Under the pieces are notes generated by a model. The model worked only from the letters and a program-made list of their open reading frames with translations. It had not been told where the DNA came from and did no database searches. A DNA stretch of 64,000 nucleotides from Ectocarpus siliculosus. Its lineage: Eukaryota; Sar; Phaeophyceae; Ectocarpales; Ectocarpaceae. The stretch spans positions 1 through 64,000 of the forward strand of contig FN648623.1 in NCBI GenBank assembly GCA_000310025.1, written 5' to 3'. A program made the translations under genes and the position numbers. Positions 12,201-23,008 of this stretch are shown here, in pieces (the stretch's first letter is position 1; every line of letters starts with the position of its first letter).

Positions 12201-13773
12201 GCATGATTCTGCCTCCAGTTCTCGTGTGGCATGATATGTCCTGACACCACCGTCAGCTTTGCACCCATCTATATACTGTGTACCTCCCTCAGTTTGGTCG
12301 ATTTCAATGTGTATACAACCGTTCACCCCCCACTGGTCCATCCCTCCGACAACAGTGCTGGTGCGGTGGCATCAACGCCCAATACTCAGTCAATGGCGTC
12401 GGCGAGTGCGACATGACCTGCGCGGGCAACTCCGACGAAACCTGTGGGGGGGCCTACAGCATGGATGTGTACGCCGTGGACCCGGCGTACCTCGGGTGCT
12501 TCTCGGACCCCGCCGACGACCGCATGTTCGTGTGGCAGAGTTCCAACAACGCTATGACCGCAGAGGTGAGCAGTTAACCGATCAAAGGCGTTGGGTTGCC
12601 TGACTCTAAAACCATTCCTTTCAACACGAGCATCGCGCTTTCGCAACATGTGTGTTGCTGTTTCGTTTTTGTCGGTGGTTCTTGGTTCTTGCACAGGAAG
12701 CATCAACAATTTTCGCCATTTCGTAACCTAACTCGTTACGAACACGCTCCACCCATCCATGCATCTCCCTTTCGATTGGGTCCTCACTATAGCACTTCCC
12801 CCCCCGCCTCCTTGACCATCGACCGTTGCTCGTGCGCACACGTACATCACCCAACGATCAGGCCTGCGCCTCGCGCTGCAGCGGCTCGACCTACTACGGA
12901 ACCCAGTATTCTCAAGAGGTATGACTTCTTGTGTTCGTGTCGCAAGGGTGTCAGTCGTGCTCTGTGGGCCAGTGTTGTACGAGAAGAGCGACCATCGCAA
13001 CCCGTTGCGGGCGCTTTGGGATTACTATTACCGTCAGCGTGAATCGGTTCGACGTTTCTCGCAATGATTCCAGATACCATTGTTAATTGTCCATCCCCGA
13101 TGAATACTAAATGCACGATACGCGTGCCGAAACATACGTATCTGCTCCTTTGCTGAGGATACATGTAGTTTATCCCCGTATCGTACCTTGGCTTCTCTGG
13201 GCCACCGAGAAGTACCTAGCTCTCTGGAACCGCCCCTGTCTTTGTTTCCTACCGTTGCTTGTTCCTCATGACACCTGCGATATGTGTGCAACAGACTTGG
13301 AATTGGTATTTATGGTTTATGTGTGTCTGCTTTAAGAAGGATGAGTGAACGAACCAACGAAGCACGACTACGAAGAGAGCCTTGACTTGGATCATTGCGG
13401 TCTCCGGAATCGGTCAGCGGAACGAGTCACGTTCGTGCATCGATCTGCAAAATGTAGCCGCGACCTGCGGTGTTCATGCCCCCATCCTTTGCCCTAGATT
13501 TTTCCCTGATACCGGCACCTCTGCCTAGCTCGCCAAATTCACCTGGTCTGATGAAACATCGAATCTCAAGCATGCCATCATCTTGAGACCCGTTTCCTCC
13601 GCAAGTTCACGCCCCCCCTTGGATGTGGATGCTGCTGCATGAAACAGTGCTGGTGCGGCGACAACGCCGACTTCGCTGCCAACGGTTTCGGCGTCTGCGA
13701 CATGTCCTGTACGGGCAACTCGGACGAAGTGTGCGGTGGCCCCTACACCATGTCGGTGTACCAATCCCTCTAA
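6262..13773 (+). CDS. Secreted multi-WSC-domain protein (five WSC domains, 12 exons), intact copy
   Basis: Exons: 6262-6313, 6884-6981, 7337-7393, 8017-8232, 8837-8893, 9691-9915, 10192-10248, 10755-10976, 11500-11556, 12356-12565, 12862-12918, 13648-13773; 1,434 nt, 477 aa, stop TAA. Exon 1 is a signal peptide (MHLLSLALPTLLLGVAIG). Five WSC domains follow. Each has Y-x-GC-(F/W/Y)-SDP, then a 19-codon exon of form C-x3-C-x4-(Y/F)YGTQY-x2-E, then CWC...C...C.G....CGG..(M/L)S(V/I). The cysteine pattern fits the eight-cysteine WSC fold, a carbohydrate-binding-type extracellular domain known from yeast wall-stress sensors and expanded in brown algae. No transmembrane segment or catalytic domain is seen, so the product is probably secreted and wall- or matrix-associated. 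Every intron after the first is phase 0 and all donors are GT. The start is fixed by the signal peptide and by frame continuity over all 12 exons. The ligand is unknown. Confidence 0.88.
9338..9577. mobile_element. MITE-like element with ~40-bp terminal inverted repeats, left-arm copy
   Basis: The ends read ACGGGTGGCCAAGGCAGGTT and, in reverse complement of the right end, ACGGGTGGCCAATGGGAGGT, with similarity continuing about 40 bp inward (CTGGTGCxCAACCTCC on both sides). Total length is 240 bp with no coding capacity and several AGGTTGT motifs in both orientations. It lies in the intron before WSC exon 6. The orthologous copy in the right arm is at 36,438-36,670, so insertion preceded the inverted duplication. 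No clear target duplication is seen, so the superfamily is undecided. Confidence 0.75.
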
Positions 13774-16350
13774 ACGGTTGTTTGATCAAGGTAAGCAGCC
13801 GCCACCACGTTTCACTCGGAAATACACCAAACTGGCAAGGGTATTTTGTATGAACATTGTACGTAGATGGCAGAGAATATCGAACGCCCAGAGGCATACG
13901 TAGAAAGTTCTATCTTAATCAGGGTACGTGGTGAGTAGTCCACGAGACTCACGAAAGGAATGCATGACTACGCACGCCGTGTCCGCGATCGTGTATGGGT
14001 GCTCGTTTGGGTAGAATGTACGATGGCCGGTTGGTGAGAGACTTTAGGTAAGCAGCAAGGAATGGTTGAGGAATCCACATCTCCAAAAGATCTAGCAGAT
14101 CTAGCAGGGCAAGTTTGTCTGTGTGCAACAACCTGGTTGACCATACATGGCAATAGTTGTCAAGTTCTTCCCCTGGTGACATTCGGTCGGCATTGCACTA
14201 GGGGCAAGCTACGGGTAAGGTTTGTGCCGTGAATCTCTCCACAAAGGTAGCAACCATCCCGAGCAAACCAGTGGCGATGAGTCGGTGAACGTCCGGCACG
14301 CAACTCATATGTAAGGCCCTTCCGCAGTGGGTATGGCAGCACTTCTGCGGTGGGCTTTTTGACAACGGTGATGTGATTGCCTCTGCATTATCTCGCATGC
14401 GACGTGGGTATTTTGTTTACTGTTCCTCGATGCTGCCTTGGAACATCTCTTGTCCGCAGAAACGTCGCCGAGCTCCGGGCATGACACTAAACGTGGCGTC
14501 CACAACGAGCGAGCGTTTTTCAGTCCTCTTCCTCGATGAAAGTGACAAATCTCAGTCGATGTACGTCTACCTTCTCCAACATCAACGAGGGACATGAGTG
14601 CACGGCACCAATAAACGTCGAGGGACACGTGTTCAAGATATATGTACAACATATATCGGGCTTTCGTCTCGAAAGAAAATAGAAAGCAGCCGTGGAGGCG
14701 GGAATGAATGGTGTGTCCACTTTGAACGGCGCCCTTTGCTTCAATATTTGAGGGTCTGATGTGCGGATGTTTCAGTACTTTTGGAATTCCGCGGGCTCGG
14801 GATGAGAAGGAAGGACCGAGATCTCGACGATAGTAAACAAGAAGTAGCATAGGAAGCAGGGCGTCAGAGGGAGTATGGCCAACTCAAGATGGTCACAACA
14901 TGACAGACGTTTGGGTGGGCGTGTACATGGTAGAGTAGGGGGGCAAGAGGGTGTAGGAACGCCGGAGGCACGGCCGCGATCGACTAAGGCGTGCTTCCCA
15001 TTCGCCGCTCTCTATTCTTATATTCATGTCGGTCAGGGTGTCAACTAGACTAGAGACCGCCGGCAGGGCTATCTCGGAATTTGGTTGTATCTGGCTCCGC
15101 GTTGTCTGGAGTGTAGCAAGGGGAGTGTACCAATATTGGAGTTGTCTCTGCAGGTTCCTTTCATCTGTACGGGTGTAGGTTGACGTTGGAAGGGTGGTAG
15201 TGCTGCGTAGACGCGTAGGTGGAACTGGCAGCAGGGAAGATCCCCTGGCTATCCGAGCTGGTGCTGCTATTTCTGGTTCAGGTTGTCGATAGGACATCGC
15301 TCACAGTATTCTTGACCATATACATTCGGAAATCATGCGTCATGAGCGTTCATTTTGTAAAAGAAACTGCGGTTTTTCAACCCCGGAGTGGCGGAGTGAG
15401 TGCCGGTGGCGTGTAGATACGCCCCGCCTGACCTGAGACCAAACGAGTACTGCGAACAAAGGATACGTGTTCTCAGATGATGGCTCGGGCGCACAAAACG
15501 TGACCGCGGCACGTAGACTTTTAGTCCCCGTCCAAATTCCCGGTCCCGAACGACAAGGCACACTCTTGCTCTCAGTACGAGCTCTCACATAGAATGTATA
15601 TCTACAGCAGTGTGGTCGCGTGCCACGTCTGGTACCGTAGGAGGTGTCCCTGTCCCAGTGACGATTGCGTTAGCCTCCATCCGAGCAGCGTTAGCCTCCA
15701 TCCGAGCAGCAAAATTTCCGTATGTAGGGGCTCAGTACATGGCTCGAGACCCCCCCTGTTCCTTTTTCCTCCGGACACACAATACACCAGATCTGACTCA
15801 TTGACTCAATTCGGCAAGCTGCCCTCACACGTACGCCACATTGCCTTGGTCGACACTGTGCCCAGCCCCCAACTAGCCCCCCTTCTCCCAGCCATGCACA
15901 CAATGAGGCACCTCGTGCTGCCATTCTTGCAGGATTTACCTCCTAAATACGAGGACCGGCCTTGGAGGGGGACCGACGAACGAAACCGTGGTAGTATCAA
16001 CAACTAAGGTTCTCTAGCAGTGAGCCGCACACACCAGACATCCAAACACACCCAACCAACACCAGGAACCGAAACGAATACCGTAGTTGACATGACACAA
16101 GGTACCACGCCCCCTTTTGACCCATTTTCGAAACCCGAATGCTCAACGACGAAGAGGACGCAAAAAAATATCCGATGCGTGCATCACTTATCTGATACGT
16201 AGTCGGAAACCTCTCGACGAGACCGGCTTCCACGCCGCCTGTTGTTGGCGCTGTCAATTCTGTGGAGGACATCTGGCTATGAACATCGGTTCACAGGGCG
16301 TGCGACGAAACACCAGTTTCACGGACGAACGGTTGGGAGCTAAATCAGGC
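13774..16350. other. Gene-free stretch between the WSC gene and the fucosyltransferase gene
   Basis: It contains the block 14,357-15,785 that occurs three times in the window. A minus-strand open frame at 14,305-14,850 is paralleled at 57,807-58,376, but the third copy (30,787-31,104) is broken and the protein has no recognisable domain, so I do not call it a gene. A short tandem CTCCATCCGAGCAG repeat lies at 15,676-15,710. Confidence 0.5.
14357..15785 (+). repeat. Three-copy segmental block, copy 1
   Basis: The block starts at TTTGACAACGGTG and is present as copy 1 here, copy 2 inverted at about 29,728-31,110, and copy 3 direct at 57,889-59,990. It belongs both to the inverted duplication and to the direct duplication of 14,357-19,799, so it marks where the two events overlap. 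Confidence 0.8.
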
Positions 16351-19300
16351 CTACGGAGGGGGGACCACTCGTCCCGCCTCATCGCGGTAGACGTACCGGC
16401 CCTCGTCCACCGCTATGCTCGGCCCGGTGACCCCCTGGTTCTGCCTGGTCAGGGGGAAGTGCACCTCCGTCCCGACGCCGAGGAAAGCTACCCACCAGCT
16501 GAACGTGCTGTGGGCCATGACCAGCCGGGGGGCTCGAGACAGGAAGCAGAACGCGTGGAACTGGTCTTCCACCATTTCCTGCACGTCGCGTCGTTCGTGT
16601 TGTCGTTAGTTCGGCCGTTCGCCGCCGAGCGGCAAAGATTGCGGCAATCGTGCAGCGGCGGGAAGATTATTCAAGCTGCCTTTTTAATCAAGATGGCAGT
16701 TGAAGGGGTTGACAGGCTTGTACAGGCTTGTCAAGAGAGCGTTTTCGACGGCAAGTATACTAGTTTAGTGTGGGACTTCGGCCTTGACACATCTGCCAAC
16801 GGCCTAAATCCCTGACAACTACCAAATTTATAAGCCTTTGTTGTTGCTGCGTATATAAACGGGGACCGGCAGTTTATGGGCGGGCGGGTCGGTTGCTTCG
16901 AGCCCCGTCGGCCCCGGGGCTTTCCGCCGCACACGTCAGGCTGGGAATCCTAGGGGCACGCTGAACAGGTAACCCTAAGACAAAAAATCTGGCTACATTA
17001 ATCCTTTCGCGTCAAGCTCAATGCATCACACACCGTAATATTAACCTTTCTCTGGCCGTTCTTGCCATGTTTTGCATGCATGCCGACATATTTCGAACAA
17101 CGCCACAATGACCCAGCTGCGATACGGCCGCGTTTCCTAAAAAATCGAACAAAAATAACTAAAACTCACAGCTCTTTTCACGTTGGGGTGGTCCTGTTGC
17201 AGACGCTTGAACAGAGGCTCCTCGTCGTTGAACTCTCCCACCACCCACACTGTTTCGGGCGGGCCGGCCGCAGACTCTGCGGCATCCCGCAGCACCGCCT
17301 CGTAGAACTCGTAGTCCAAGTCCTTCAACAAACGGGGCCCGGGAAAACAGAAATGACGTTGTTAGAGGGGGGAGGAGGGGCGTGCGGCCAGAACGTGGAA
17401 CCCCAAAATACCATTCGCACCGTCCGAGGGACCAACCGGCAACTGCATGCCATTGCGTGGCCAACATGCCGCCCCTTGCCACGCACACGCCTCCTCTGCC
17501 AAAAAAGGCCGGTTGTCACGGATCACGATGTGGGGCGTCTCAGGAACGGAACGACCGGAGGAAAGGAAAATGGCGGAAATGCACTACTTGCTCCAAGCAA
17601 TTCTGTCGATTCGAGGATTGCCCGGGTATCATGTGCAGTAAGGGGGTACGGGTATAGGGGGGGTTACGGTTGTTCATAGGAACGCCTACGCTAGAAAATA
17701 ATTTTCCGAGGAAATAGAGCAGGGGTGTGTGTGCGCAGACCCTATCCCTATCCCTAACCCAAACCCAATTTCCCCCATTGCATGATTTATCCAACGTGTT
17801 TACTTAAGCGAAAACCCCGTGAAGGCTGCTTTCTTAAAAAAGAGACTAAGCACTACAACGTGAACCAACCGAGGAAAAGAGGGCGCGCACAATACATACG
17901 AAAACGTTATGGATGCCTGCGTTTAGGTGCTCAAAAGAATTCTCGGCTCGAGAAACCCCCGGGTGCAATAGGGGAGGGGTTTGAACGGGGAGGATTCAGT
18001 CCAATGAGAGAACACACCCATCGACGCAACGGTCCATCACGCCCGACCAGAAAAACAACAAGAGAACACGGATCATCTATAAGACAGGCCAGTAGCGCTG
18101 CTTGCCTTGAAGATGAGCTTTTCGTACTGCTCAGCGGTTAGCTCCGCCCTGTAGTTGCGGTGGTGGATCACGAGGTCGCCAGGGCCGGGAGCGGTCGGGC
18201 CGCAGCACGATGGGTCCAGCGCCATTATCTGGCCGAGCCAGGGGAATTAATGCCCGAAGGGGCACAAGAAGCCCAACAACAGAGAGGAGAGTATGGTTGT
18301 GAGGGTAGTCTAGCGCTGCTGCATCTCACCGCACAGCCGGTGTCTTGGTGCTCGTGCTACTGGTGCACGTGCTTCGAGCGACGTCATGGCTGCAACTGAT
18401 GGGTGTGCCGCCTGATAGGCCACCCTTTGTCCGCCAGCTGGCTACCACATACAGGGAACGCTCCTTCCGAACACCACACTACCACCGGGGGGAGGTCGGA
18501 ACCACAAAACCAACCGCCGTGTTTTTTCTCAGCGCAGGTGACATGCCAGGCGAGGGTGCCTGCCCGCCCCAGGAGGCCTCATCCAACACAAACCTACACG
18601 AAATGATCTCGGTTCGGAGACACAACGCAACAGAAACAATAAAACCAGCAGGCGCTGCTTGCCGACCCTGCGGAACCGCTCCTTCTCCGACCAAAACATG
18701 CCGTAGTTCTGGAACCATCCCAAAAAAAACAAAAATAGCCCGCGCTGACCTTGCGGAGCGGTTCTTTCTCCGTCCTAAGCATTCTGGAACCGCCCCCCCC
18801 GCCCCCCCCCAAACATATACACCGCTGACCTTGCGGAGCCGGTCCTTCTCCGACTTAAACATGCTGTAGTCCTGGAACCACCCTTCCATCTCGATGGACC
18901 TGGGCGTGGGGTCCCCCAGCTCCCGGCGGACCCCGCGAAACTTGACCGTCTCCAACCCGACCATCTCCGGGCTCGACCGCGCAGGTCCCACCGGCCGCAC
19001 CCCGGGGAAGCACGCCATCCCCTCCGGCCTCGTGAGGAGGCCGAACTTCTTGCGGTTGTACGGCGCCGGCTGGATCGACAGGGCGAAGCCCAGGCGGTCC
19101 GCGAGCGCCCGGGCGGCGGCGTACTCGAAGAGGTTGTTGCCCAGTCGGCCCATGAAGTTGAGCCGCACGATACCCGGGCCCCTGGTGGCGGCGGTGGTGG
19201 CATCATCGTCATTAGTCGCCGGCCGCTCCGCTCCCGCCGCCGCCGCCGCCGCCGCCGCCGGTATGTCCTTGCCCGGTGGTCGGTGCTCGGAACCGGGCAC

Positions 19301-19465
19301 CGTGTCGAGGTTGTCCGGGCTCCTCAAGCCGTCGACTGTTGTTGTTGTGTCTGCCTGCTGCGGCGCTGGCGCTGAGGCGCGGGGGCCGAACGCGAACAGG
19401 TACCCAGTCCCGATGACGATGGCTGCCAGCAACAAAAGTTGTACAAGCTTCCGCACCACTCGCAT
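16351..19465 (-). CDS. GT11 family alpha-1,2-fucosyltransferase, copy 1
   Basis: Minus-strand exons: 18830-19465, 18106-18228, 17170-17322 and 16351-16578 (stop TAG). All junctions are phase 0 and the product is about 379 aa. The N-terminus has a short basic stub and a hydrophobic anchor (residues about 6-24, LVQLLLLAAIVIGTGYLF), then a Pro/Ala/Thr stem with a poly-Ala run: type II Golgi topology. The donor-site motif FMGRLGNNLFEYAAARALA (residues 104-122) is diagnostic of GT11. EGWFQDYSMF follows near residue 195, and STFSWW (327-333) in the last exon matches the family's C-terminal motif. Family enzymes transfer fucose from GDP-fucose in alpha-1,2 linkage. The usual HxRRxD segment appears here as VIHHRNY, so the catalytic basic motif is altered. 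Exon 2 uses a GC donor (AAG|GCAAGC). Nearly identical copy at 60,546-63,661. Confidence 0.82.
18656..18890 (-). repeat. Tandem triplication of a fucosyltransferase exon end
   Basis: Three related segments lie in a row: 18,822-18,890 (the coding end of exon 1, WFQDYSMFKSEKDRLRK), 18,743-18,793 (decayed) and 18,656-18,720 (WFQNYGMFWSEKERFRRV). Each retains CTTCTCC and CTGGAACCA blocks on the plus strand, and the first two retain the GCTGACCTTGCGGAGC donor region. The second and third copies sit in the intron and could be pseudo-exons or alternative exons. The same arrangement is present in the second gene copy (about 62,853-63,085). Confidence 0.8.
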
Positions 19466-19499
19466 TGCGGCGAGAACAGATACTCCCGCGCCCGGTACC

Positions 19500-19620
19500 A
19501 CGCGTGCGGACTCTGTTCGCAAAATTCGTTCACGAAAACCGCCCTCGGCACTACTTGGAGCAAAGGCACGATTTTCTCCGTCCAGTCCTCTGTGGCTTTA
19601 ATGCGCCACGACGCTGCCAA
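19500..19620 (-). other. Possible extra 5' coding segment of the fucosyltransferase gene
   Basis: A minus-strand open stretch (SWRIKATEDWTEKIVPLLQV, then PRAVFVNEFCEQSPHAWYRA) ends with REYLFSPQ just before the ATG at 19,465. In this copy it is one base out of frame with the ATG; in the second copy (63,661-63,817) one extra T makes it continuous with MRVVRKL. It may be an upstream exon lost here by a 1-base deletion, or 5' UTR opened by chance there. Confidence 0.45.
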
Positions 19621-21064
19621 GTCAGACTAGCCGTGGGCTCTGTCTGGCAGTAACGTCTCTCTGGCCTGCCAGCCACGTCATCTCCCGGTACGGGGCCACT
19701 GATTTCATCGGGCCAACAGCGCGCGGGGGGCGGGGGGGGGGTCATCATGAATAGGTAGGGTTTCTTCTGGGCGCGAGAGAACAGCGGCTACAATTCAAGG
19801 GTATGAGGGTTGGTGGCCCTGTGTGTTTTGGAAAATACATGCAGCCGATTGTTTAGTCTTTAGTGTACGAGTACGAAGCAACCACCGCGCATGCTGCGCA
19901 CAGTGCTAATTGTGCCGATGTTGTTCGTGCCTACTGTAGCACTTTGTCCCGCGCCATTGTCTACCGTCCGGAAGGGTGGAAGCTGTAGTGGACGCTCTCG
20001 AGTCGCTGCGTGCAGGCATGTCTTCCCCAATCTGTGTACACACGAGGTTGCGGTCCCTCAAACGCACCGGCACATGTACTGACAAGTTGGAACATTGCTC
20101 GGGGTAAATATGGAAGTGATACATAGGGCCACCATGGTTTAAAAAAATCAGATACCACGGCCGTTACTTGGGCCCACCCTCTGTGTTCGTACGGCGTCTC
20201 CGAAGATCGGATGCAAAAAGCTCAAGTTGGAAGTACTCCGCCCACCCACGTGAATAAGCACACCGTGCGTTGCTATTGTGGCCTCGAATTGCCGCTGAAG
20301 TATCATGGACAATAATATACTCCGTAAGAACGATGCAATACTAATCATACGTCGGGGTAGTGTGGGCGTCTTGACACTGGTACTTGTCAAGTACACCAGC
20401 AGCAGATGTGACGTTGGACCTCGCACACCCAATACAATCGACAACCTCACAAAGTACCAACTCCATTCGTGACCGCTACACCCATCCCAGCAGAGCCACC
20501 TCGCTAGTACGGACGCTACGCATCCTATGCAGCTACTCAAGCCCCCCGTTGTAAGACGACCTTCCGGATCAGCTGGTGTTTGGGGGGTGGTAAACAGCGT
20601 CATGAGCGGAGAGTTGTTTGCGTCGTGGTACGCCTACATACGCCGATATGGCACGGAGTCAATCTCACGCTCTCTTTCGCCCTCATGTTGCACGCACTCA
20701 CGTTGCTATCTGGCGTGTTCCTCGAAAGCTGTGGTAGCCCGCGGTGGTGTGGACCGCGACAGACAGGGGGAGAACGACGATGACCCCCGGGTTCAGACAC
20801 ATTTTTTTTGTTTACTTTTGGTTCGGTGTGTCGTATCGGGTGGCAGGCGGCGGAACTCGGACGCTGCAACCACTGTTGTGTTCTTGTAGGACGCTCTCGG
20901 ACATCCTGTCCCAAGTTGTCTCTCCAGGGGTTTCGCACTGCTTCAATCGACATATTTCCGGACGTAGAATATGCTGTGATCCACAAAATTCGGCTTCACT
21001 TTTACAGTGCCGCTCAGCGGTGTACCATATGGTGCCTGCTGCGGAAATATCATACCGAGAAAAT
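19621..21064. other. Intergenic between the fucosyltransferase gene and the Harbinger element
   Basis: No exon with recognisable motifs. The direct duplication reaches at least 19,799; whether it goes further cannot be seen, because the second copy meets the window end there. Confidence 0.5.
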
Positions 21065-21348
21065 AGAGAGTTTCGGAACAAAAGTTAGATATAAGAGCGT
21101 TTCAGATTTAGATTTTAGTTTAGGAATGTTCTGGGAAGATTATTCTGTGGCGAACAGTCTCAGATTTAAGAAATCTGGGACGTTTTATGACGTGGGTTCT
21201 AAACGTGCTCTGATTGGCTGATTGTCACAGTCTGGGAAGACCCACCGCACACACAACGCGCGGCCCTCCGACACCGGGAGCGCGAGGTACACACACACAC
21301 GATACCAGCAGCCAGCACACGCACCTCAACCTGGCTACAGGTCCCACC

Positions 21349-23008
21349 ATGTCACGTCTGCGCATCCGTGAGAGGATCGCGCGCAAAACACGAGCGGTAG
21401 TGTTCTTGCAGTGCCGACAGATGTTCGAGGCCTACACCGACATGTGGATGGCATACAACATGGCCTTCATCTACACGATGGCGAGTCTTGTTACAGACGA
21501 TGTGGCAACACGTGTTGCACGCCGAGACGTGACAAACTTCTTCAGCCCCCAAGACTGCATCAACTTTCTTCGCTTCACACAGCCGCAGGTAGGTGCTTCC
21601 CAGTTCTCTGTGTGTATCCCACTTGGAAGAACGCCACACTGCTGTGCTGCTGCAAGACCATGCATGTAGGCAGCACCAGTACACGGCACCGGGACACTTG
21701 TCCCCACACACTTTGTCCACATGTTGCCCGGGGTGTGTATGCAGCGGCAGAGCGATAGAAGAAGTGTTGAATGCAAGCCGTGGGACTTCGGCGGATAGAG
21801 GGTGACACCACACTGCTTTGCTCCTTTTTTCTTCGTTCCAGATCATGCTTATGCTGGATCTTCTCTTGATCCCTGCGTTCATCCGAACCGACTGTGGGTT
21901 TGCCGTGAGTGGGCGAGAGGCTCTTTGCGTGCTACTGTATCGCCTGGCGTTTCCATGCCGTCTGAAAGACATGCGCTTGGTTTTCGGGTTGAGCGAGTCG
22001 TGCATCAGCGAAACGTTCAATTGGATGCTGCACTTCCTCGAGTTCAAATGGGGCTGGCTGCTCTCCCTCGACGTGGAGCGACTGAAGCCGAGGTTGGTGG
22101 AGTTCGCCGAAGCCATCTACAACGCGGATTGCCCTCTCACACACTGCTGGGGCTTCATCGACGGAACCGTCCGCGGCATTGCGAGGTGTGTGTAATAATT
22201 ATTGCCGCTTTTCAATGGTCTATAGGAGTTAAAGCGGGGTGGGCACACCGGCAGTAGACTATTATGCAGAGAAACCGATTCGCCGACTCTCACGAACAAA
22301 GTGAGGTTCAATTTTGTGATGTACCCAGGCAACAGTATGTCGGCCCGTTCTCCGTACGGTTCAAATGGAGCGACTGCTGAATCCCCCCAGCTTTTCATCA
22401 TGTCGCCGGATTTGCATCGGCCAAACGCATGTTGTGTCGGTGCTTTTTGTTCTTGTACTCTTCGTAGGCCCGTGCGCTTCCAACGATGGTACTACAACGG
22501 CCACAAGAGGAAGCATGCCATCAAGTTTCAAGGCGTGATTACCCCTGATGGACTCTTCGTCGACATGTGGGGCCCTGTGCTTGGCACACGTCATGACAGT
22601 TACTTGCTTGCGCAGTCTGGACTGATGCAGAAGCTGGCAACACACTCTAACAGCCCTTCTGGCCACCCGTACTGCCTGTATGGAGACCCGGCATACGGTT
22701 TAAGCGACCATCTCGCCTGCCCTTTTAGTGCCTCATCCCACGGTCCACTTACGCCCGATATGGCCGACTTCAACCAGCGTATGAGCCACTGCAGGGTGGC
22801 CGTGGAGTGGGGCTTCAAGGAGATGACGAGCAAGTGGACGTTTGTAGACATGAAGCCGCAGCAGAAGTACCTGTTGAGCCCGGTAGGCAAGCAGTACCTA
22901 GTGGCTACCCTGCTCTCCAACATACACTCTTGCCTCAACGGAGGCAACCAGATTTCGCAGTTCTTTGACGTGCAGCCGCCCACCCTCCAGGAATACCTCA
23001 AGGTGTAA
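21349..23008 (+). CDS. PIF/Harbinger-like DDE transposase (DDE_Tnp_4 type)
   Basis: Exons 21349-21588, 21842-22185 and 22468-23008 give 1,125 nt, 374 aa, stop TAA, with GT-AG introns. The N-terminal region is helical, with a likely helix-turn-helix around LKDMRLVFGLSESCISETFN. The acidic triad is visible: D187 in FIDGT, D268 in YGDPAYGLS and E308 in RVAVEWGFKEM; HDSYLL in between is also typical of the family. These enzymes cut and paste elements with short inverted repeats and 3-bp target duplications, helped by a Myb-like partner. The start is the ATG at 21,349, chosen because upstream sequence is repetitive; an in-frame upstream start is possible. The frame is uninterrupted, so the protein may be functional. 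Confidence 0.85.

Larger units (their letters stand above)
4700..15785 (+). repeat. Left arm of an ~11 kb inverted duplication
   Basis: The arm matches 29,728-41,585 in reverse complement, in the same order throughout: flank, signal-peptide exon, all WSC exons, a small MITE, and the distal block at 14.36-15.79 kb. Outer edges are about 4,700 and 41,585; inner edges about 15,785 and 29,728, leaving a spacer of about 14 kb. This arm carries the intact WSC gene and has the empty site of the element inserted at 34,610. Edges are estimates made by eye. Confidence 0.85.

Noticed and set aside
14305-14850. 180-codon minus-strand open frame also present at 57,807-58,376
   Set aside because: Conservation is explained by recent DNA duplication; the third copy is broken and the sequence has no domain or signal.
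16848-16862. TATA-box-like GTATATAAACGGGG
   Set aside because: It falls inside an intron of the fucosyltransferase gene and no plus-strand gene follows.
17740-17770. Telomere-like CCCTATCCCTATCCCTAACCC
   Set aside because: Only a few imperfect units within the fucosyltransferase gene, equally present in the second copy; too short for an interstitial telomere.
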